Part shown: piece after piece, positions 45,921 through 56,264 of the stretch
Numbering within the stretch: position 1 is the first letter of the stretch
Layout: every line of letters begins with the position of its first letter
Origin: Straminergon stramineum
Lineage: Eukaryota > Streptophyta > Bryopsida > Hypnales > Calliergonaceae
Reading direction: 5' to 3'
Length of the DNA stretch: 64,000 nt
Assembly (NCBI GenBank): GCA_963920665.1
Contig: OY987265.1
Coordinates: 625,001-689,000 of the forward strand
The notes under the pieces: model-generated
Seen by the model: only the letters and a program-made list of their open reading frames with translations
Told to the model about the DNA's origin: nothing
Database searches by the model: none
Position numbers and translations under genes: made by a program

Positions 45921-48242
45921 CTATTCAGATTCTGGTATGTGATTAGCAATCTCTTTGTCTTCATCTGGTTCAGAAGATATTTCTTCTTTTGACCAATATG
46001 GTCGAACTATTTCCTTTCCTGAATAGTCTTGGGATTCATTATTTCTAATATCTTGTTTTGTTTTCATTCCCGTAGTAGTTACATAAACCTTTTCAGGCAA
46101 TGGTTCATTTCTATGTAGAATGTGAGAAACGTGATTTGAGGATCTAGAGTTATCCTGATCCTTAAATTGGACTTGGTTTTTCTTGGGATAATCTCTTTTA
46201 GAAGGAGGAAAGTTCCTAGGTGGGGCATTACACTCTTCTACAACATGACCTCGTTGTCTACAACGCCCATACCAAGGAACATAACCAACTTGTTTTTTAG
46301 GATTAGGACATTCTCGAGAATAGTGGCCTGGTTCACCACATCTATAACAGATAACAGACCCTTCTGGTCTAGATGAGCCAAATTGGGGTGAAGGTTGGTT
46401 GTTATTGTAATTATTATTGTTACTCCAATTTTGTCGATTGTTAGGATTAGGATTATATGGAGGTTCTTCATTTGGTCTAGTGAATGGTCGTTTGCTAAAG
46501 TTAGACTTATTAACCCATGGCCTATTGTTTTCAACTTGCATGACTTGCTTAACTGCTGCCATATCCTGTCTAACAGCTTTTAAATTCCAACATTTGTCTG
46601 TAAAATGTTTACCACCACAAAAACCACAAATAGGGCTTCGTACCATATTTTCTATCAAAGGTGATGAACATTCTGAAGACAAATGCCCATGCCCTTTACA
46701 ATTAGAACACCAAACATTAGTTCTCACATTGGTAGGCTTGTTTCTCTTATTTGGCGCATTGGTCACTTGGACTCTTAAGTTAGCCATTCCTTCAATCAAT
46801 TGATTCAATTGATTTTCTAATCCAGTTTTGGAATCTAAATTTGGTTTTGGTATATGTATTTCTGGTTTTATATAATTTGGTTCTTGAACTACTGGATACA
46901 TAGGATTTTGAACATAAGAAGGTTCTAGAGATGTTGTAGGATAAGGTGTAAGATCTACCAAAGACAAATCTGCTTCACCAATCCTAGCTTCTTCATATCT
47001 TTTAGCATTTTGCAAGGCTTCTGCTAAATTTGCAGGGTTCTTTTCTCTCATGGCTATTTTGAACTCAATAAGGTGTAATCCTCCTATAAACAAGCTAGTA
47101 AGGTAAGCATCTGGCATACCATGATTACACCAACGTCTCAATAGATATTCCATTCTTCCATAGTAGGAATCTACGATTTCTCTAGGTCCCATTCTCAAGT
47201 TCCGCAAATGGTCTTGAATATTTTCTATAAAAGCTAATGGACGGAATCTCGTTAGGAAGGCATCTCTCAATGCTTCCCATGTCGCATAGGGTCCATGAGT
47301 TTCATGCCATTCCTGAGCGGCACCCGTTAAGGTGGCAGGAAAGGTTATCAAATAATTGGCCTCAGGTATGAGGTTTGCCTGACATGTCATCAAAAATCTA
47401 TTGACATGATAATCAGGATCAGACCCTGGATGGCCCAAGTATTGTGGTAATGGGACCAAACTCAAAGGTCTTGGTTGTGCCATGCTTATATTAGAAATGT
47501 ACTTACTAGATGGTGAACTAACACTAGAATTATCACTTGATGAAGTCAAATTTAACGAGGATGAATTAGAACGCTCTTATGATGTATTCAAACCAATTTG
47601 ATTATTATTTTCTTCTTCAAATGGTGGTAAAAATTGACCCGAAGAAATTTCAAAATGAGATGGTGTATCAGAATGTTCTGACTTTGGAGTTATAGGATCA
47701 AAGTTTTCGTTCACATTGTACAAAAGCTTTTGCAAGCATTCTTGTACATTGGGACTCTCTTCACTTCCAGATTCTTGTAAATATTCTGCAATTGGACTAG
47801 TGAATTGTGGGTCTAAATTAAGATTCCTAGGTCTTGAAAACAAATACTCGGTAGGAGTTGAATGAACTGTAGGAGAATTTGAAGACTGACCTTGTTCAGA
47901 AGTTGAATAAGGAATTTCTTGAAAATTCCTAACTTCTTGGTCTAGAGGGTTATCAACAATATTTGCTACAAGGGGTTTTTTAATCTCAGCTGATCCTTCA
48001 CCTAAATTGTTATCTACTTGTCTTCTTGCATAAATTCCTAAAGGCGAACTTAAAGTTTGTTCTATGTCTAAACTGTTCAATTTAGAATCTTGGGGAGAAG
48101 GTGGTCTTGCTGGTGTTGGACTAAATACAGGGTTGGCATAAGAGGATATAATTCTACGATTAGACCATTTATTAGCCCTTTCTTTTCTTTGGTTCTTTTG
48201 CAATGCCTTTTTCAACTCATGCTCACTAATATTTTGAAACAT
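45921..48242 (-). pseudogene. gag with zinc knuckles, interrupted by one TAA
   Basis: The frame starts at 48242 (MFQNISEHELKKALQ) and meets a TAA at 47577-47579. It then continues in the same frame through ATG 47549 to a TAG at 45921. In the 542-residue downstream part, a Retrotrans_gag-like domain spans ~50-165 (TLTGAAQEW, LRDAFLTRF). Zinc knuckles lie at 281-294 (CSNC..H..C), 308-320 and 401-414. A fourth at 427-440 has Tyr in place of its first Cys. Gag forms the particle and binds element RNA. Because gag, protease and RT share one frame, the TAG at 45921 is either decay or a read-through signal; decay is favoured by the other stops. Confidence 0.9.
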
Positions 48243-48360
48243 TTAATGTATTCATTAAAGAATTTAAACATTTGTATTCTAAAAGGTATATTCAAAATTT
48301 TATTTTTCTTCTTCTTCTTCTTCTTCTTTTTTAAAAAAAAATTTTAAATGAAGGTTGAGC

Positions 48361-49320
48361 TCAAAGACATAACAATCCAAAAGAAATACTCATGGGATGT
48401 TTTTCTTCCCTACTTATGAAATCAAGTATCAAAGGTGTTAATCTTGGATTTATTGGTCCATAATTAAAAACATATAATCTCCTATCTAACCTAGTACCAT
48501 GCCATCCAGCATATCCACTAGGAATTTCTATACAAGGGTAAGTTCTCAATTTCCTGTGTTGTCCTAACAAATAATGCAAAGATGGGTAGATAAGAAGATC
48601 TTCTCCCTTAGCATAGAAATTTTGATATGGTTTACCTTCTCTCCAAATTTTACTAAAGATAATACGTTTTACATCTAAGGGTAATTTTTCAATTCGACCT
48701 TTTAATTCAAAAGTACAAAAATCTTCTTTCAAAAATTTGTAACCTTTTCCAAAATAAGCATTTTTATACAGACGGTATAAAGCCATAAAAAGACACGATC
48801 CCGAAAAGTAATCTTCTATTACTCCCGAACTTTCCCATGGAAACAACATTTTGTTGTTGTGTCATTGGTGAAAGATATTATTATGTCTAGGGTGAGTTTG
48901 GATTAAAATGTCTATAATAGTTCTTATTCTAAATAAATCTTCTATTGTATTATTCCTAATTCCCAATTGATTTACTTGTGAAATTAAATTTAGAAGTTCA
49001 TTGTTTGAGTTTCTATCAGTAGGTGTAAAGCGTTGTCTAGTTTTGATATCAAAAGCTTGTTTTCTCAAACAAGTCTTTTTAATATGACCACGATCTCCAC
49101 AAAAATGACAAAGGATTCTTCTATTGTTTTCAACGTAGGGCCTAGAATTAGAATTTCTATTATGTCTAGGAATAGGTCTAGGATGACATGTTTGTGAACT
49201 ACTTGGCCTTATTCTTTGAGATATAGGATTTTGTAATGGACAAGTATTATCTACTGTGAATATGTTTGTCAACAAATCTTCTATTATATCTCTATTGAGT
49301 TTTCTAGTACACGGTTCCAT
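48361..49320 (-). pseudogene. Retrotransposon ORF1 upstream of gag (zinc knuckle), one in-frame TGA
   Basis: Two open segments, 49320-48865 (152 residues) and 48849-48361 (162 residues), are in the same frame and separated by a TGA at 48862-48864, so they form one ~315-residue ORF. The first part has a CCHC knuckle, CHFCGDRGHIKKTC, in a basic, Arg/Asn-rich context. The second part (FSGSCLFMALYRLYKNAYFG, KLPLDVKRIIFSKIW) is unrecognised. An extra ORF between primer site and gag is known in Ogre-type Tat elements. I cannot show that this one is homologous. A nucleic-acid-binding role is inferred from the knuckle. Confidence 0.75.
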
Positions 49321-49607
49321 GACAGATCATCTTTTGATTATGATTGTCATTTTATAACAAAGAATATAGATTTTAGATTTCTATCACTAGTTACTAATGT
49401 TCTTACTGAAAGATTTTAAATTCTTTTAAATTTTTGAGCAATTGACTTTTAAAGAACTTTATGGCAAATACATGTATGTGAATCTTTTTATACAGATCTT
49501 CACAATTCCAAGTGTTTACCTATTTCCTTAAAACCAATTATTTTCAAAAATCAAAAAGACTTACAAAAACTCAAATACTTTTTTGAAAACCACTAACCAA
49601 GGATCAT

Positions 49608-49625
49608 TCCTCGGCAGCGGCGCCA
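49608..49625 (-). other. Primer-binding site, tRNA-Asp type
   Basis: Four bases inside the 5' LTR, the minus strand reads TGGCGCCGCTGCCGAGGA. This matches the complement of the plant tRNA-Asp 3' end at 16 of 18 positions (the expected form is TGGCGCCGTTGCCGGGGA). Such sites prime minus-strand DNA synthesis. The tRNA-Asp type is common in the Athila group. Confidence 0.85.
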
Positions 49626-49629
49626 AAAA

Positions 49630-51087
49630 TGTAGTTAGGTTTTTGGAATCCCTATTCCAAACGCTACCAAGTTCGAACATCAGGGAATGATCTATGTAAG
49701 GTTAGTGTAGCGTGTTCAAATGTCACTATGTACTTAAGTTTTGAAGATAGGATAAAAATTCATTCTTATTCCCACTAAATACCCCAAGAAACACTCAACA
49801 GTCCATTATAAGATAAAAGACTCAGTATGCACGTCTTTGTCCTATCTAGTGTTCTAGGGCTTGTGACAATAGTTCTTGACAATAGTTCAGGGTGGACTGA
49901 CTTGTGTATGGATGCAATGCAAGACTTGACCTCAGTACAACCCACTATAGTACTTTGAGCATAGTACAAATATACCTTTTTTTAATATTTCAAAAAGATT
50001 TAGAGTTTAAAAGTTTAGGATATACTTACAAAAAATTGCAGTCACAAGCAACACACAAGGACAATAGGGCCAATCACTTGGTAAGTTAGCATGCTCTACC
50101 CTAATTTTTACACTTCCAGCACACTTCACTTTGGAACACGAAATCTTCACAGATGCATTTCAAACCGGTTGAAGCTTCAAAAATTGGCTGTTCACAGGGA
50201 CTACATGTCTACAATTCACACACTGGATGACAATTTCCAAGTGTTGAGATGACTCCCATACAACTGAATTGTCACTTATACAAACGTCTACAGAATTTCA
50301 ATCTATCAAGTTCCAGTACTGACGCCACTCTTCACGCTTCAGGAGATTCACAATCTCCTTGTGGTGTGTGCTGTTGCAGTATTGAATTCGAAAGATGCTG
50401 AATCCTCAAGCAACTGGCCGAACTAAACCAGCACCTTCAATTCATCCATGCTCCACCAAACCTCATGTTTATTACGCGCAATTGCAACGACCCAACAACA
50501 TTCTAGTACAATTACATCACAAGTACACAATTTACACACAATTCAAAGTACAGTAATTTTATTCACTGCGCAAATTGCGCGAAAATATCCAACACAAAAA
50601 AATCAGCACAATAACACAGTTTACGATTCAGTGCTTGAAAGACGAGAACAATAGCGCAAAAGATTGTCACAGCACGAGGGGGGGGGGAATGGAAGGAGAA
50701 AGAAGGATTAAATTAGAAATCCAGGGGTGATCAAAAAGGTTGCAACTCGTCATGACCGGCGCGACGTTCTTGCTTGCACCTCTAAATCCCTAATTCACAT
50801 TTTCTTTTTCTTTCACCTCAGCTTTTTCTTTATCTTTCTCCTTTTTCTTTTACTTTTTGACTTTTTCTTTTATCAGCTTCTACTTTTACTTTTTCTTTGT
50901 CTTTTTGCCCTTTTCTATTAGTTTGTAGCTACTTACTAAAATATCTTTTTACTTTTTGGACACTTTAATGCACTTAGAAGCTACTTTTACACTAAAATTC
51001 TAATATATATATATATATATATATATAATGTATATAATGTCACAAAAATCGAAAAAGTTCTATAAAAAGCAAAAGAGCTAGACTACA
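49630..51087 (-). repeat. 5' LTR (right copy)
   Basis: The 1458-bp LTR is nearly identical to the left LTR; about ten substitutions, mostly transitions, are visible when aligned by eye, plus the shorter (TA)n run near 51004-51026. It carries the element promoter, reading on the minus strand. No convincing TATA box could be singled out. Confidence 0.95.
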
Positions 51088-51310
51088 TTCATTTTATTGA
51101 AGTGTCTCAATTTAATAATCACTTATTACATTCTTAATTATGGATCATAAATAAAATGAGATTTCAAATTATCTCTGCTGTTAAGATAAGGCTTTATTTG
51201 TCAAAATTGTCATGTATACACGACACTCGTCTTGTACGACACGCGACATCAGACGAACAACTCGACACCCAACCCCAAAATGTGTTCAATAGAACAACCC
51301 TGATTTAAAC

Positions 51311-52559
51311 CTCTAATTTCTAACACAACTATAGTTTCTACAAGAAGAGAATAAACTAAGTGCTAAATTTAAGGAAATGCCTTGGAATTTGTTTCCACAA
51401 CATCCCTATTCTCCAACATGTATATTGTAATTGTATCATGAAGTCTACTTTAATCCATTTTTGTTACATTTTTTGTGTTTTTGAATACAATTTAAATAAC
51501 AACTTTTACAACAAGGAGTATAAATTAGATATATGATCTCATTTTTTTCTTTCAACCTATTTCTTTCTACTTCCTCCTCTTGACTTTCTCCAAATTATTT
51601 TCAACATTTTTTGTTTTTTTCCTTCATTTTTTGAAATGGTTTAAAATTGCAATCCTTGACTTCTACTACTACTAATTGATTTCTAATTACTCTAAGAATC
51701 AAACAATTGTAACGACATCAACCTCGTAAGTGGTAACTAAATATCTACTTAAGACTTGAAAAATTCATTTGATCAACTATGTGTATTATAATCAACAATC
51801 TTTGTTTAAGACATAGTCAAATCCTTATAAGGGGGTCATATTAGTCTTCTAACCATGTCCAAAGCTTGGAGTAGCAACTTCGAACCTACGTTTCTTCTTC
51901 AAACACTCAGAGACTCTCAATACAAATCACACTCACTTACTCTTGCTCCATGGCCACTCAAGCATGAATTTTTCTCACACTATTCTTTTTTCTCTTTGGA
52001 TTAGATTTTTTCCAATCTTCAAGTAATTTTTCTAAACTCTACAACCTTCAATCTACATTACTAGTTTAAATGCATTAGATTTCGCTTCGCATTAGCCATC
52101 ACAATCAATTAACATAATTAGCCAATTTCACAGCCAATTTCACAGCAAATTCCAATAGTGAATTAAGGCAGGCATGATTTCTATCTTAGATTCTCAAGCT
52201 TAGTCCTACTTTGGTGCTTTGGTTTGTCCATAGACTTTTATTCCTCTCTAATTTTTTTTTAAATAATCAAATAAAAATTGATTATCTCCTATTATTAATT
52301 GTTTTATTCCTCTCTATTCCTTTTCTAATTCCTATAAAAATTTTAAATATATTAATTGAAATATAAACATGTGCCATCCCAAATTATTTGGACATTAATT
52401 TTGTAGTAGACACATCATCCAAAAGAAAAGAATTTTTTTTAATAGGTATTAAACAAAGTCATCCCAAGGAATGGCCTTTAAGGGCAAAATATAGAAGACC
52501 CATCTTAGATTGCCAACCTTTTCCTTAGGCTCCCACCAAAGAAACAAAAAATAACTACC
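51311..52559. other. CACTA interior right of the MITE, non-coding
   Basis: AT-rich sequence with no supported ORF. It belongs to the CACTA element because it lies between its subterminal arrays. The right subterminal array of ATATGACT copies begins near 52560. Confidence 0.55.
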
Positions 52560-53145
52560 AAAGAAATGTGTCTACAAAATATGACTAACTCAAAAATATG
52601 ACTGCAAAATATGACTAAAGTGAAATTATAACTAGCAAATATGATTTAGCACTCTCCAAATATATTTCCCGCCCAAATTTTCTTCAATCTGTCCAAAAGA
52701 AAAAAAAATGTGACGATTATAAAAATATGACTAACTCAAAAATATGACTGCAAAATATGACTAAAATGAAGTTATGACTAAAAAATATGATTTAGCACTC
52801 TCCAAATATATTTCCCACCCAAATTTTCTTCAAGCTGCCCAAAAGAAAAAAATGTGACTATCATAAAAATATGACTACAAAATATGACTGATGCAAAAAT
52901 ATGAATAATAAATATGACTGTGTGTTCCCCAAACATGTTCCCTATAAAGCTCTATGAAGTATTTTGGAGTTCCCAATGAACATATACTATATGCCTACAA
53001 CGTACAAGGCCCAAATATGACTAGCAGTCATATTTGTAGTCATATTTTTTTCATAGAGTTGGCCTCCAAAAATATGACTGCGAATAGTCACTAGTCATCC
53101 TTAGTCATATTTTTGTAGTCATATAACACCCGTTTTTTTGTAGTG

Positions 53146-53756
53146 CAATTGCTTTTCCTTTTTTGAAGGGAAGCATTGGAATAGGCCTACGCTTATCAAG
53201 TGGGGGTCTTCCTACATTTACTTTCTTGTTTGGGGAGATGGCAAATGGCTCCATTACTCGTTTGTTCTTAGATTTTGGAGTTTCTTTCATCATTGTTTTT
53301 CCTGCCTTTTACCCCTCTGTGGAAAATGCTTATATTGCGTTCGAGGATTGCAATTGAGGGTAGGGTGCCTAATGAAAGATTGCGGTCAGCAAGCTTCGTG
53401 CTTCTTTAGCATCAATGTCAATGTCTCATCTTCCTTGCTATCAGTCTGAAGTAATGTTTAATCTTGAATTCTCAATACGTCCCATTTTTTTCGAAATGTT
53501 GATAGCCCAAAGTTGACATTGAGAATTTCCTAAATTCAACAAAGTCATACTCCCATTCTTAAATAGGGAGTGTGGAGCTATTTGAGGATCGCTACATGTT
53601 GGATTTTCCAAACTTGGCATGGTTTTTTTGGTCCCTTGGTCTTTGTGAAGCAAGTTTGGGCTTCTGCATTCTATGGAATGAGAATCTACATTGTTCCCTA
53701 TAACATTTGCTTTACGATTCAAGGTACTTGGTTCCCAACTGCTTTTACTCTCCAAT
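53146..53756 (-). pseudogene. 5' part of the disrupted host reading frame(s)
   Basis: On the minus strand, 53293-53146 encodes MMKETPKSKNKRV, then VNVGRPPLDKRRPIP (an AT-hook-like GRP core flanked by basic residues) and LPFKKGKAI up to the CACTA junction. The frame continues at 33044. Upstream, 53756-53441 is a second open segment of about 104 codons (ESKSSWEPSTLNRK start, ENSRLNITSD end) in another frame, separated by frameshifts or an intron. Unit A cuts its upstream side. The low-AT, motif-like protein sequence suggests a former nuclear protein gene, but I do not recognise the family. Confidence 0.45.
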
Positions 53757-55994
53757 TGTCGCAGCACAGAGCAAGTAAATTCCCTGTTATACTCACAAAA
53801 ATCACTCTAGAGCATAATGAAGTGACTCTAAAGATCGAACCCACGAGATTCTGTGAAGTATTTAACTTTATTAAGCGAGTAAGCCTTACTAACCTCTAAA
53901 CCTTTCTTCCGGTCCTAGATCTAAAACTGGAAACAACCAACCACCGGATAGTATTAGACTGAATTCATCCTCTTCTGGTTCTCCAAATTGCCGATTGGCC
54001 CAATTTAACCCAATCCCAGGACTGCACCACTTTTGGTCCTCGTACTCTTTTGGACCAATCTATTCGGGATTGTCCGTATGTCCCCCTCATTGTCGCAGCA
54101 CAGGATAAGTAAATTCCCTATTATGCTCACAAAAATCACTCTAAAGCATAACAAAGTGACTCTAAAGGTCGAACCCATGAGATTTTGTGAAGTATTTACT
54201 TGATTTGGGCAAGTAAGCACTCTCACCCTCTAAAACTTCCTTTCTGGTCCTAGATCTAAAACCGGAAACAAACAACCACCCAGAGGATCAGAACCGCATT
54301 ACTTCCCATCCGATTCATAAATCCCCCGGTAAACCCAATTCTCCCAATCTCCAGGACCTAAACAATTCCGGTCCTGGTACTACTCTGAATCAATCCGCTC
54401 CGACTGGTTCCTCTATCTTCCCAACACTCTTCCAGTTTAGTTTTGCCTCTGTTGGACCATCAGAGGGTTCGCCGCTTAGGTTTTTGAGTGGTAGGCCCAC
54501 CACTCCTTCTGCGGATTATAGTGGTTGAAGACCCATTGTTTTCTCCCTTCCTCTCCTAACTAACTCGAATCCGGTTTGATCCCTTACAGCAATTCGGAAT
54601 GCAGGTCACACAGAGATCCCCCGTACGATCCGTTCTTACTACAACGACCTCAATGCCAGCTCCTACTCGTGCGAAGCTAGGTGGTTACAAGTGTACTCGT
54701 CCGTTCCAACAGTAACTAAGATCATTCTGTTTACCAACTACGGTGATGAGACCTCTCAGAAGGTTGGACACTCAACCGGACTACCCGTCTAGGAGTTCTA
54801 GCGCGACTAACGATACCCTACCTTTCCACCTAGCTTAACAATGGCTATCTCACCCGGAACTTCAAAACCCTAGATCTTGCTGAGGCACTAAAATACACTC
54901 CCAACACTTACACAACCTGCGCACACACTAAGGATCGGAAACTATCGCACTAAGTAGAGAAATCTAACCACAACTCTGCCTTACACCTTCCTAACTCCAC
55001 ATCATGCAAACCTGCCAAGCTTGGGAGACACACACAACAAGAGAGCGCATACAAAGGTACAACAAGAATTGTAAAAAGAAGACTTCTAGCGTCCCTCATG
55101 GGCGTTGACTATATACATTTTAAAAAGTTACAAATGGGCGGGAAAACTCGCGAAAGTTCCGCTGCCATCTCGGTCAGACTTTCCGGTCCTACCTACTCCT
55201 AATTGGATTGGAACAGTTTCCGTATCCGTTCCTACTCTACCTACCCTGTACATCCTAAGTCCCTATTCACGATCCGATGGTCGCGCTGTCCACTCCCGGG
55301 TCCATCTGTTCAAAAACCTCGTTTAGGTTCCGACTCCTCTCGATCTCCTGAAGTCGAGGAACCGGATAGCCTCCTGTGGACGCGGGCGGTGAGTCCAAGT
55401 CGATGGCGGTTCCAAGCGTGCCGGCCTGAGTCGTTCTCTTGGACTTGGGGGTCGTATCCTTCCCCTCGCTTGCTGTCGCCTCTGGGAACGAATTCGGGAG
55501 GGAGATATCCGAGAGTCGGATACCGCGAGAGCAGGTTGCTCTCGACAGTATCCGGGTACTCTCCTCCATCCGATCCGCTGCCTTCCATGCCTCCTTCATT
55601 GCCGCTTCTACCTGCTCGACAAAGTCGTTGAGGATTCGCACCATCCGGGAACCGGATAGCTTCTTCTCCTCGTGCACCCGCTCGTCAAACAACTTGGCTT
55701 TGGTGAGGGCCGTTCCGGTCTCCTCGAACGTGGTGTCACAACATGCAATTTTAGATTTTTTTGGTTTACCAAGTCAAGCTAACCGGAAAATACATATAGG
55801 TATCCGGAATTAGCTACGGAACCATCTAGATCTGAATAAGAAGCGGAAAATGAGATAGTGGAAAGATCTACTCAATTTAGGTTCCAGGGAGTGAACGGAT
55901 AGGAGCGGGTGTCTGATCGGATAGGGATGGACCGGATATCTTAGACGAACCGGATCCGGAATGAGTTAGGATGAGGTGGCAGGGAGTCCAACGG

Positions 55995-56003
55995 CTATAA
56001 AAG
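55995..56003 (+). promoter_or_regulatory. TATA box of unit C
   Basis: CTATAAAAG lies 262 bp into the unit and 262 bp before the coding start. The equivalent position in units A, B and D also has a TATA-like sequence (near 63638, 60586 and 3235, reading on the minus strand), so it is conserved across copies and probably drove transcription of the LTR-embedded gene. Confidence 0.7.
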
Positions 56004-56264
56004 AACTGGAGCTACCTAGGTCAAACTCTTTCTCATTCTCATTTGCCCAACGTTGTCTGTGCTTTGTGTTTGCCTCTGTGCCTGTCAATTAGTTTCCCGT
56101 GACAGCCTTTTGTGCTAGTGTCCGTTGCGAGACTTGTGGTCCTTGAGCATTCGAGCTTTTAATTACCGGTTGGGATCGGGGAGCGAAAGCGAGAACGAGA
56201 CGTGCGGCTAGGAGAGGTAGCGAGGAAGTATCGGAAAGGGTTCCGAGCGCACCAATCCGTGTCC

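Larger units (their letters stand above)
36796..51087 (-). mobile_element. Ty3-type LTR retrotransposon, 14.3 kb, Athila/Tat-like, TSD TTCAT
   Basis: LTRs are at 36796-38267 and 49630-51087, and TTCAT is duplicated at 36791-36795 and 51088-51092. Coding is on the minus strand, so the right LTR is the 5' LTR. Internal order (minus) is primer site, ORF1 (zinc knuckle), gag, protease, RT, RNase H, integrase, a 1.7 kb spacer, ORF3 and 3' LTR. The RT-RH-INT order is that of Ty3/gypsy. The integrase tail lacks a chromodomain, and with the tRNA-Asp-type primer site this points to the Athila/Tat side of the family. LTR identity is high (about ten substitutions), so the insertion is recent. Gag-pol is nevertheless broken, so this copy could not move by itself. 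Confidence 0.95.
36644..51302. mobile_element. hAT-type MITE (362 bp) split by the LTR retrotransposon, TSD ATTTAAAC
   Basis: Left end CATAGTTGTTC and right end (reverse complement) CAGGGTTGTTC are imperfect inverted repeats of the hAT CA(R)GG type. ATTTAAAC, 8 bp, is exactly repeated at 36636-36643 and 51303-51310. Subtracting the 14292-bp retrotransposon and its 5-bp TSD leaves 362 bp. The interior has several ACGACA/TGTCGT copies near both ends and no ORF. It sits inside the CACTA element. Confidence 0.85.
33048..53145. mobile_element. CACTA (En/Spm-type) transposon, non-autonomous, TSD CAA
   Basis: The ends are CACTACAACAAAAC on the left and, in reverse complement, CACTACAAAAAAAC on the right. 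The inverted repeat is about 36 bp with four mismatches and runs to TATGACTACAAAAA. CAA is duplicated at 33045-33047 and 53146-53148, the 3-bp TSD typical of CACTA elements. Subterminal regions (33048-33960 and 52560-53145) are packed with ATATGACT / AGTCATAT motifs in both orientations, as expected for TnpA-type binding arrays. Without the nested insertions the element is about 5.8 kb minus the MITE. No transposase frame was seen, so mobility would depend on a source elsewhere. Confidence 0.93.
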
